55,000 nt of DNA, taken from NCBI GenBank assembly GCA_963575745.1, contig CAUYUJ010016684.1, forward strand, positions 47,501-102,500. Reading direction: 5' to 3'. Below, piece by piece: positions 22,701 to 31,165 of this stretch; position 1 is the first letter of the stretch; each line of letters starts with the position of its first letter. This stretch comes from Prorocentrum cordatum (lineage: Eukaryota > Sar > Dinophyceae > Prorocentrales > Prorocentraceae). The notes beneath the pieces were generated by a model, which saw only the letters and a program-made list of their open reading frames with translations, searched no databases and had not been told where the DNA came from. The translations under genes were made by a program, and so were the position numbers.

Positions 22701-24928
22701 CCCCCACGACTGCAGCGACGTCAGCCAGAGCACGTACCACGACACGAACGTGAAGTGCCAATCCGAGCTCAGCAACGCCGACTTGACATGCTTCACGAGC
22801 GTGGTGTCTTTCAGCTTCTTGACGAAATCGAATCGGTCCCACATCCGTGTGAGTATCTGGAGAACTCCCTGTACTGCGTCGCACACCCTCGCAAGCGTTC
22901 CCCACCGCCACTGGGCGAAGTATGGAGCTTTCGTCTTAGAAACTGTCTGTGCCAAGACTGGGAACTCGCTCTTGATGGCCTTTGTGATGTCATCCCCGTA
23001 AGCGCGCAAGAAGTTGATCACAGCCTTGACCCCCGTCAACCACGCTGGGAAAAATGGAAGGCTCGAAAGACCTCGCCTCAGGACAGTGTCCAATATATGC
23101 ATCCATCCAGGTGACAGTAGTGCAACAGGAAACAATCTGGGTCCACGAACCACGTGGCGAGGTAAAGGAATCCCAACGTGCATGCAAAAGTCCACGAGGA
23201 TGTCTGGCGATGCGGCCAGCAGCCGCTCGGTACCAAGATCACTTGTGATCGAGACCACCTTAGATAGAAATGTTCGCATCGCCACGTAGCTCTGTCCGAC
23301 CATCAGCATGATTTTCCACAGCGCCGCGTACGTCTTCCCCTCCAGAGTCAATTGACCGTTCCCGATCTGAACGATCGGCAAAAGAAACCTGCGGTGCCAC
23401 CACGATGTCGACGTCGACTTGATACAGTCCATGGATGTCCCCATCATCTCAACGCCTCGCCACTGAGGGGAACCGTCTGTGAACATGTAGATTGCCGTGT
23501 CGCGAAGGTTCAGCTCAAACCACAATCTCATGAGGACCATGCAGGCAATGTCGAATCTAACGCGTCCGACGCGGAGGATTTCTCGCCCAATGCTGAACGA
23601 CTGAGCTGACAGCTCCGCTCCTGCAGTGGCACTGTGCTTGGCCAACACTTTTGCAAACGCTTTCTTTGCAGCATGAACGCCATCCAAGGACTTGAGGTAC
23701 CGTGACGCGTCCAGAAAGTCAATGACGACCACCGCAGGATACGTGGCAAACTTGTCAGGCAGGTTGTGTCGCACCACCTTGCTGAAGGAAGACCCGCGGC
23801 TCCCAGCCGCGATCGGGTGTGGACAATCGGGCTTGTACTTCTCTCTCCAGAATTTGTATTCCTGCAGTGTCGGGCCAACTTTCAACAAGTGTTTTGAAGG
23901 CCTGTAGTTGTCTGTCAATGGTATCAGTTTCAATGCTGGCCACTGCGATGAGAGTCGCCGAGCAAACTCAAACGATGTAAATACAGGGAGCTTCGCCATT
24001 AATGATACATCCGCGTCGAGTGACAGGCGAGCCCACTCCTTTGCTTGTTCCGCACATGTCACAATATGCAGTCGATCGGTGTTGGCATAGGTCTCGCATG
24101 CTGCGATGTAGTTCCACACATTCCAAACCATCGGCGGCACAATGACAGACCTGATCAGTCGCTGACAATCAATAATATTGTAACCAATGCAACCGTAAAC
24201 GTTTGATTTACATTTTGTGGTTGCATGGTGAAGCATCTCGAGCGCATCTCTGTCAAGCTCGTTTATCATGTCACACGAAAGAGCTTCCCATCTGGCCAAC
24301 GCGATCGACTCCACCTGGAGTGACTGTATGGTACCTCGTGCGTCGGTGAGCCTGAAGCCTGAGAAACCCGCAACTGAACATACAATCGCCAAGAACATGT
24401 CACCGTGGTCCGTGTGCTCTCGTGGTCTGCGCCCGCGCTTGCGGGAAGCCTCAACGCCTCGGGGGTGGGAGAGTGGCGGGCGTCGGCACGGGTTGGCAGG
24501 TGGCGTCGAACATCTAACCGTAGTGTTCCCGCAAACCGTCCTGAAAACTGAAAACCCCGTTGGCCCTCAAGGGGCCCTCCTGGATGGCGTTCCACCCCAC
24601 ATGCTCGTCGACGTCGCCGTCCTCCTTCCCCCTGTCCTCCGTAGCCTCCTCGCCATCCACCCCCAAGTGCCCCCGTCCCCACCTCAACAGTTTCCAATGA
24701 CATCTGATATCCCCTGCCCCCTGGACCAGGGACGACCAAACTCGCATCAGAGTTTCACCACGGCTGCCAAACCATGCCTATGACCCACCAATCGCCAACC
24801 CTCGACTCCCACGAAGCGTTGCAAGGCCCAGTGAGGTGGCCTTCACGGCCGATCAGCACATCGCCATCGATGTCCGCGAATGGGGCCTCAGCTGGAGACC
24901 CTGGCACGGACTCGTGATCGAAGTCCAT
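19776..24928 (-). CDS. Large unknown dinoflagellate-type protein, five-exon model
   Basis: Function not recognised. An in-frame model joins exons 24928-24845, 24648-24541, 24416-21301, 21157-20391 and 20098-19776, about 1465 residues. The long exon has no stop over more than 1000 residues. Features: an acidic start (MDFDHESVPG...DIDGDV); a long globular region containing FTDGSPQWRG; a Cys/His cluster (GGGCKCHQEQ...VECARKG) suggesting metal binding; a Gly/Arg-rich insert after it that may be a retained in-frame intron (about 22500-22550); exon 4 with a Gly/Ala/Asp-rich linker and a CPVHGGQC motif; and a short basic last exon ending in SGSESE. The start was chosen because a spliced-leader relict lies 12 nt before it. 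Large size, Cys/His cluster and signs of retroposition make a mobile-element origin possible, but no transposase or RT domain is visible. Intron borders a, b and d are inferred from phase only. Confidence 0.5.
20099..20390 (-). other. Candidate GC-AG intron (d), no TIR seen
   Basis: Starts GCGATTGAAC after ...TACATCGGAG and ends TGTCAAG; phase 1 on both sides. At 292 nt it is longer than the others and no inverted ends were found. The last exon could instead belong to a separate small gene. Confidence 0.35.
21158..21300 (-). other. GC-AG intron (c) with 20-bp TIRs (introner candidate)
   Basis: Inverted repeats of 20 bp matching at 18 positions lie at 21286-21305 and 21187-21206 (core CCGCTTGC / GCAAGCGG). 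Splicing GCAGG|GCCGC...CGTCCAG|GATG keeps phase 2. Short direct matches CGTGCAGG and CGTCCAGG (7 of 8) sit at the two splice borders, as a target duplication would. Downstream of the donor the first frame becomes low-quality and stops at 21219. Confidence 0.65.
24417..24540 (-). other. Candidate GA-AG intron (b) with 9-bp TIRs
   Basis: Perfect TTGCGGGAA / TTCCCGCAA arms (minus-strand reading) at 24526-24534 and 24439-24447. The model CAG|GACGG...GAGAG|CAC is phase 0 on both sides. The arm starts 6 nt inside the donor and ends 22 nt before the acceptor. A GT donor 4 nt further in exists but gives a phase mismatch. Confidence 0.45.
24649..24844 (-). other. Candidate GA-AG intron (a) with 8-bp TIRs
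   Basis: Arms CCACCTCA / TGAGGTGG (minus reading) at 24832-24839 and 24679-24686. The model CGT|GAAGG...GGCGAG|GAG is phase 0 and removes the stop at 24755. The short arm and the GA donor make this the weaker of the TIR introns. Confidence 0.35.
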
Positions 24929-24939
24929 AAAGATGTCGA

Positions 24940-24960
24940 CATGAGCCAAAATGGCTGCGA
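24940..24960 (-). other. Relict spliced leader just upstream of a start codon
   Basis: Read on the minus strand, 18 of 21 positions match the dinoflagellate spliced leader, 15 of them in a row (AGCCATTTTGGCTCA). The ATG of the large gene follows 12 nt later. Position, orientation and match all fit a genomic copy of a trans-spliced mRNA 5' end. Confidence 0.65.
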
Positions 24961-26230
24961 TGTCTGATGTTGTGTTGGATGCCCTAGAACAGCTGGCATG
25001 ACACGAACGTGGCCCAATAACGTATGTCCGCCGCAGCCCCAAAAGCAGCGAGATGCGGGGATTCTGGCAATGTACCGCAGGGGCCCCCTCGAGGCCAATG
25101 TCCAAGTGCTGTGCTGAGGGCGGAGGTTTGATCCGCGAAACCCTTTGGGGGGACTCCAGTGGTGCTTCAGACTGCCCAATAATTCAGTAGCCACGGTAAT
25201 GATGATGATGGTATTGACTGCGGTTGGAGAAGCGGAAGGGGCAGGAGGAGGATGGGAACCCTTGGGGTCCGCTGACATGCACTTGATATATTACCGAACA
25301 TTATATGATAACGCGAAAATTGAAAATCCGTCCCAACGTTGCCCAGCCATGGCGAATCACTTTGCCTTGGTTTTTGAGCCCCCACAAGGCTTTGTTGGCC
25401 TCTCAAGAGCCTCGTCTTGCGGGCAGCGTCGTCACTCTGAGCACTGTTTGTGGTTATGGGGGTATGTATTTCCCTACACTTGTGTGTATCTTTCGGTCTT
25501 GCCAGCGCAAGCCTCGGAATCGTATAGAAGGGAAATGCGGAAACGCAGAAATCATTAATTCATTTCCTTTCGATATTCAACGATCTGGGGCCCTCAAATG
25601 CTTCCTGGGTTTTTTGGGGGAGGTGACGGGGTCTGAATTGTGGTGTGTTGTGCGAGAGTAGACCGGGGGCCAAACTTGAAAAACAAGAAAAAGGAATTGT
25701 GGGATGTCCATTTTTTCCAGTTCCTCGGCGTCGTTCGGCGCTGTGTTTTGTTTGTGCCTCGTGGGTTTTGTTAGCCCGGCTCCTCAGGGGTGTTGGTTCT
25801 TCCGGACCCCCTGGGGGTTCTGGAGGCCTCATGTAGGCCTGGAGAGCCGTGTCTCGGGCTGCGCGGGAGCGTGTTGGGCCGTTCTTTACGCTCTGGGGAC
25901 TCCTTAGGGTCGTCTTGAGCTGTCTTTGGGCGTCTTGGGGGTCCCCCGGGAAGCCGGGAGGCGCGGTACTGGCCAAATGTCAGGGGATGTGCGGGATCTC
26001 CGAGTCAGAGTCCCACTATATATATACATATATATACATATTGGAGAAAAAACAAAAAAAAAAGAGAGAGAGATAACAAAAACAAAAAAACACAAAAAAA
26101 CTGGAATTCTGGGCATTCCCTTTTTTCCAAACCCTCCTTGTGTTGGGTACTCGTTTTGAATAGAGCACTGTGGTATCCACCTCCCGCCCTCTCCTCCTTC
26201 TTCTCTCCTGTGTTCGCGGTGCCCTGCTGG
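24961..26230. other. Gene-free DNA
   Basis: Ordinary composition to about 26000, then a short AT/AC/A-rich run (26015-26110). The sequence CGTTTTGAATAGAGC at 26151 recurs at 49932 next to similar CTCC-rich DNA. No gene supported. Confidence 0.4.
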
Positions 26231-26534
26231 GCTGCGATATGCGCAACTGTCGCCACTTTCGTGGGCTCCTGGGAGGCCCAGCGGAGGTACGTCCTACGCA
26301 GACCACTTTGAGGCCTCCCTGTCCCCTGCGGGGCTGCGATCTGCGCAACTGTCGCCACTTTCGTGGGTTCCTGGGAGGCCCAGCGGAGGTACGTCCTACG
26401 CGGACCACTTTGAGGCCTCCCTGTCCCCTGCGGGGCTGCGATCTGCAACTGTCGCCACTTTCGTAAGTTCCTGGGAGGCCCAGCAGAGGTACGTCCTACG
26501 CGGACCACTTTGAGGCCTCCCTGTCCCCTGCGGG
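26231..26534 (+). repeat. Tandem repeat, 102-bp unit, three copies
   Basis: Units start at 26231, 26333 and 26435 with GCTGCGATMTGC, contain CAACTGTCGCCACTTTCGT and end in CCTGTCCCCTGCGGG. Copies are about 95% alike. Confidence 0.9.
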
Positions 26535-26689
26535 CGCACTTGTCGCACCTGTCGCACCTGGCGCCCCCTGGCGCAGTGGACGCCCAAAAGGCAAACACGC
26601 CAAAAATATCAGTTTCCCCAAAGGAAATCTACGATTTTTGCTTATTGGGATCCCCGATCCTCATCGTTCGCACGCCATGTTCCGGAGGA

Positions 26690-27369
26690 GCGTTCCTGGA
26701 ACACGGGGCGCCAGAGGCCCCCCCGCTCTCCCCCCCTCCCTGACTATCCTGCCGAGGAACTCTTGGGTTGCGCAGGGCCGGTCTCGCGGGTTCCCTGGGG
26801 CTTCCCGGGCCCGCCCAGGGCTGTTTGGGAACGGACCTGGAGGCGCGCTGGGCCCCATTGGAGCGTCGGAAAGCCGAACAGACAAGAAGGCCAAGATCCT
26901 CCAATTCCTTAGTAAAACGAACGATTTTGGCCTGTTGGGACCCTCTTGGGGGGTGCTCCTGGAAGCGTCCTGAGCCATGTTTGAAGCCTCTTGGGAGCTA
27001 TCTGAAGCCCCCTGGGGCTCTCTTGAAGCGGAAGCCCTGGGTTTTCCGAGCGCGGTCCGTCTCTTGGACACCTTTCGGGCCTGTTTGGGGCCCTCTCGGG
27101 CGGCCCTGGGCGCTTCTTGGGCCAGCCTTGGGCCCTCTGGGACCGCCTCGGGGCCGCCTTGGGCGCTTCTGGAGCTGTTTGGGAGCGGTCTCGGAGGTCT
27201 CCTGGGCCGCCTAGGAGCGTCGGACAGCCGCCGAGATCAGAAGGCCAACCCTCCAAGACTATTGAAAAAATCAATGTTTGGCCTGCTGGGGCCCTCGTGG
27301 GAGTGTTTTTGGAAGCGTTTGGAGCCATGTTGGAGGACTCTTGGGGGCCGCCCGGGGCCTCCCGGGTCA
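26690..27369 (+). repeat. CTTGGG minisatellite field 1
   Basis: Degenerate CTTGGG-type motifs every 10-11 bp, separated by short less repetitive joints (around 26870 and 27215). Frames through it read Pro/Gln/Lys-rich heptads; not coding. Confidence 0.8.
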
Positions 27370-28140
27370 CGCAGGGAAGGGGGCAGGGGGAAAAAGGCCA
27401 GAGAGCGCTGAAGGATACAAATACTGGAACCCTCTTGTGATTTTGTGGGGGGCCTCGTCCGGCCGCTCGCTGGGAGTTTGACGCAGCTTCTCGGCAGCCT
27501 CTGAACCTGTCGGGGGCCTCCTGGAAGCAGGTTCGAAGCATTTTGGGGGCCGATTTGGGGTTTCTCGGAGCCTCCTTTGGGCCTCTTGGGGGTCTCCTGG
27601 GGCCTCTTGAGGGGCCTCCTTGGGGCCTCCTGGCGGCCTCTTGGGGCGGAAGGCTCGAGCTTGCGGTTCGTGGTCCCCCTTCTGGGCCCCCTCTTGGGCC
27701 CGTCTTGGGGCCCTCTTGGGCCATCTTGGGCGCCTCTTGGGCCGTCTTGGGGCCCTCTTGGGCTGTCCTGGGGCCCTCTTGGAAGCTTCTTGGGCCGTTT
27801 TGGGGCGGTCTTGGGCGCCTCTTGGGCCGTCTTGGACGCGGCGAAAGCCCAAGAGGCGAACATGCGACAAGTATACGTTTTCCCATAGGAATGACACGAT
27901 TTTTGCTTCTTGGGCCTCTCTTGGGCTGCCTCTCGGAGCGTCTTGGAAGTTTCTGGGACCTTCTTGGTGTCATGGCAGGCGTCTTGGAAGGCATCTGGAG
28001 CCATCGGAGCGCGTTCCGAAGCCGCCTGCGAACGATCTTGGACGGCGTCCGGCGGTCCGACGAGCCTCCGGGCCCCCCGGAGCCCACATTTGTGGTCGGG
28101 GTCCCGGCCCTGGGCCCCCGGACCCGGTGCGCCGTTATAT
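27370..28140 (+). mobile_element. 0.77-kb cassette, copy 1
   Basis: Begins CGCAGGGAAGGGGGCAGGGG and ends CCCGGACCCGGTGCGCCG plus TTATAT. The same ends enclose 47724-49177 and 50301-51081. The middle is a CTTGGG minisatellite and an AT-richer core (27860-27906). The first 450 bp are about 94% identical to copy 2, so the family is recent. It encodes no protein that I can recognise. Confidence 0.75.
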
Positions 28141-28143
28141 ATG

Positions 28144-28187
<44 letters not shown>

Positions 28188-28195
28188 GTGGCAGG
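28141..28195. repeat. (AT)n microsatellite
   Basis: Nearly pure AT dinucleotides directly after the cassette end. Confidence 0.95.
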
Positions 28196-28935
28196 GCTCT
28201 GCAACAACAATTTGCAAACATGCCTGCGCTCGCGCTTCTGCGGATTCTGAAGCAAACCATAGGTTGACACCATGATCATAGAACTTCGCCCAACGGCCCC
28301 CTCGCGTTGCACGTCGAAATCATTCGAGCGTCCTTGCGCGTGTGCTGGGGTGGGGCACGATCCGTGTCAAATAAAATCATGCGGGCCACTCTCGCGCGTC
28401 GGCCGCGCGCGCATGCCGAACTCCCTCCCAAACCTTCATCACCAACGCGATGGCGCCGTCATCGTCGTCGGCGTGACCAACATCGGCACCGCCACTGGCC
28501 TTGCCGTCGTCGTTGCTATCATCGTCGCCAGAATCGCTACCATCATCATCGCTTCTACTGTTGTCGACGCTGCCATGATACCGCGCCCGCCGAAGTCGCC
28601 GACTTGTACTGAAGTGCCCGCCCACGGTCAGCGCCACCGCGGCCGCGTCGGTCGCGCCAGAATATCTGGCCGCTGCCCGCGCGAGTATGCGCGGTCCAGC
28701 GCGGCTGCAGGGCTGCACCAGCCAACTCCAAGCACCCATCGCAATCGCCGCCCCATGGGTTCTGCAAGCCAAGTTGTGGGTGGGTGGTTGGGATGGTTGC
28801 GCGAGAAGTGGAGCGGCCAACTCACTGCGAACAGAAATCCCACCAGCCCTCTGGGCGTAGGTGGTCTAGGGACTTGCACCACACAGATTGCTCCACGCAG
28901 ATCGCGCGCCATATATTGACGAGCGAACAACTCAC
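28196..28935. other. Unassigned DNA flanking the retroelement
   Basis: GAC/CGT triplet-rich at 28460-28580; a minus-strand frame (28820-28377) is Asp-rich there. No gene supported. Confidence 0.4.
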
Positions 28936-29010
28936 TGTTCATTCTTATTTTCCAGAGAAATGCTGAGGCGAAGACAACATGTCATGTGGGCAGTTTGTCC
29001 CACACAACCC
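28936..29010 (-). repeat. Split direct repeat B2
   Basis: 75 bp; matches 29117-29191 with two differences (plus-strand A/G near positions 28961 and 29002). Contains GCTGAGGCGAAGACAACATG. Confidence 0.9.
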
Positions 29011-29052
29011 GCAGAGAACGTGACAATTAAAAAGGCTTTGGGCTGGCGAGGG

Positions 29053-29116
29053 CAGAAGCGATGGCTACAGAGCGAATGAAGCGGACGCATGCAATGAACA
29101 ATACCGTGCACTGCTA
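29053..29116 (-). repeat. Split direct repeat A2
   Basis: 64 bp; matches 35081-35144 with one difference (T at 29090, C at 35118). Contains GATGGCTACAGAGCG. Confidence 0.9.
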
Positions 29117-29191
29117 TGTTCATTCTTATTTTCCAGAGAAGTGCTGAGGCGAAGACAACATGTCATGTGGGCAGTTTGTCCCGCACAACCC
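29117..29191 (-). repeat. Split direct repeat B1
   Basis: 75 bp, second copy of B, joined without gap to A2. Confidence 0.9.
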
Positions 29192-29231
29192 ATCCTCATA
29201 AATACACCCCGTCTTCAAGCAATGTACTGGA

Positions 29232-29990
29232 TTACCGCATCAAATTCCACAGGCGGCTCGCCCGCAGAGACAAATAGCTGTGAGAAAGTTCTCGAGCGAG
29301 CACGGAGCACAGGCGCGGGGGGTAGGAAGCTTTAAGATGAGTAAGGAAGCCGGCCTTGGACTTACCAGAGAGGACCAGGTGCGGCTTGCCCGAAAACGTG
29401 CAAACACCCCTACCTTTACAGTGCCATGTATATAGCTCTGGCGGAACAGATATATTGGCGAGAGCCATGCGAGTGCGCGCACGAAAAGGACGGCCAGCAC
29501 CGCAATAGTCAAAGACAACAGTCTGGACATTGGCATGAGAGTGAAAACGCTGGCGGCTGGGGAGCAGCCACAGCAGACTAGATGCGGGATTTTCCTCTCC
29601 AGCTGGCAACTGTCGTCTCAGGGCGATGCCTAGCAAGAGTGCGACTCTGTCAGCCAACTTGTTCGAGGTAACAACATTGTGATAGTCGGCGCCCTCCAGG
29701 CCTGCATGCCTCGCAGGTGCTCCTTCGTTCGCAAGCGACGAGGCATCGCACTGTGAGGCGGAGCCCGACGAGCCTGTGACCATTTTTCACAAGGGCTGCC
29801 TGAAAACATGCCCCAGATGATACCAGACTCAAGCCAGCCTCGAAGGGTGCGGAAAACATCATCTTGCAGCAAGTCGCACTCTGGGCCCAGGAGAACGTCA
29901 ATTGAAACCACAGCGTGTCCTCTTCTCTTTAGCTCGGCGGCGAGGCCACCCGAGCCTGAGAAGAGATCCAGGAACGCCCGCCGCTCGCCA
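29232..29990 (-). pseudogene. Methyltransferase-like domain at the retroelement 3' end, frameshifted
   Basis: Two frames together give one domain. The first (29983 to about 29710) has FLDLFSGSGG, the SAM-binding motif I of cytosine-5 methyltransferases, then SGSPCEKWS, like the catalytic Pro-Cys motif IV. The second (about 29705 to 29232) has GEENPASSLLW, like motif VI, and FRARTRM, a possible motif VIII-like stretch. DIRS-type elements often carry a methyltransferase, but usually an adenine type located before the recombinase. The catalytic Cys is kept; the frameshift near 29710 separates the halves. The role in the element is unknown; self-methylation is an inference from related retrotransposon methyltransferases. 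Confidence 0.6.
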
Positions 29991-31165
29991 AGGCGGCCGG
30001 CGCGGAGGGCAGCACGTGGGCGATGCCGAAGAGCTGCGGGGAGGCTACCGCCCGCATCTCGCAGCTCCTCCTCTGGGCGCTGCTGAGGGCCTGCCTGGCC
30101 ACTGCCCGCCAACCGGCCTTGTCGTACCTCTGAACTGGCGAAGTCGCCCTCCACGTTTCTCGCCTCCGCACCTCCAGCGGTGCGCGGTACCCTGCCACGC
30201 AGACGTGTGTCGCGTCGCCGTGCCCTAGGAAGTGCGGCGAGCAGTCCAAACCTTCGAGCTTGAAGTATTGACAAGCAACATGGAAGTCGGCCAGGCGCTG
30301 CAGGTGCGAGCTCACGAACAGCAGCTGCTCTCCGAGACGAAGCAGTTGCAGCCGCGCGACAGCGCGCCCAATCCAGTGACGTCGATGAAGGTCGAGCCCC
30401 ACTGTGGAGTCGAATTTGCCCGTCCTGGAGCTGGTAGTAAGTCCCTCTGGGTGCAGTAGCAGGAGGGGTTGCTGCCGCCCTCCGACCACTCTGCACCTGC
30501 CTGGCAGAAACTGCATGGCCAGCAAGGTCGTAGTCTCCGACGGGCTCAGGTCGTACGCCACCAAGACGCACCGCCCCGGGTCTGGCTTCCCCCGCGAGGC
30601 CAGCACGGCCGCCATCGCGCGCGCAGGCGCCCGCGGCAGCGGCTGGCGGGAGTGGCCCGACGGGCGCTGCGTCCCGCCTGACAGCGACGCGTTCGCCGGG
30701 GGACAGAGGCGCCGAGCGGGCCTTCCCAGCGCGGGCTCGCCCCCAGCCACGGCGCAGTGGGTGCGAGAGGACGCCTCCTGGCCCGTGCCGCGGTCGGAGG
30801 CCCACTCGGAGTAGTCCAGCAGCGTCTCGTCCGACTGCGCGGGGATCCAGCCTGGCAGCGCCAGCAGCCGCGGCGAGCCCGAGCGCATGATCAGCACCAG
30901 CAAGTACGAACGCACGGTGATGTGTCGCACCCGACGCGCCGCCAGCCGCGAGCGCCGCAGACACAGCGGCGCCCGCCGCGAATAGCCCTCTGCGGGCCTG
31001 TCGCTCAGCGGCGCCTGGGATGTCCAGCCCCGGCGGGAGCCCGAAGGGCCTGGCGGCCCGTGCCCGCCGCGCCAGTCGGAGGCGCGCCGGGTGGTCGGCG
31101 CCGGCTTGGGCTCCGCTGCATCGCGGGCGTGCTTGCCGTAGGCGGGGCTGACCGAGTAGACCGTC
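29990..31165 (-). pseudogene. Tyrosine recombinase of the retroelement, inactivated
   Basis: This lies in the frame open from 31635 to 29929, while the RT frame stays open on top of it. Visible: a helical N-terminal domain (VRSYLLVL... PLPRAPARAMAAVLASRG), a box-I region reading VAYDLSPSETTTL, a segment LLLLHPE...TSSRTGKFD, then SPHFLGHGDATH, and RETW...SPVQRYDKAGW with the candidate nucleophile Tyr near 30126. In active relatives the first region reads LRPSE and the second HxLRHG. Here the box-I Arg is missing and the box-II Arg is Gly, so the enzyme should not work. The crossover from the RT frame lies near 31.1 kb and the crossover to the methyltransferase frame near 30.0 kb. Confidence 0.65.

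Noticed and set aside
24755-25105. Reading frame starting at 25105 as the first exon of the large gene
   Set aside because: It reads through the spliced-leader relict as protein; the ATG at 24928 just after the relict is the more economical start.
26909-28312. Long Pro/Arg/Gln-rich open frames over the CTTGGG fields (also 46393-47163, 47684-49124, 50261-51212)
   Set aside because: Heptad repeats appear in all frames of both strands because the DNA period is 21 bp; copies contain indels that change frame freely.
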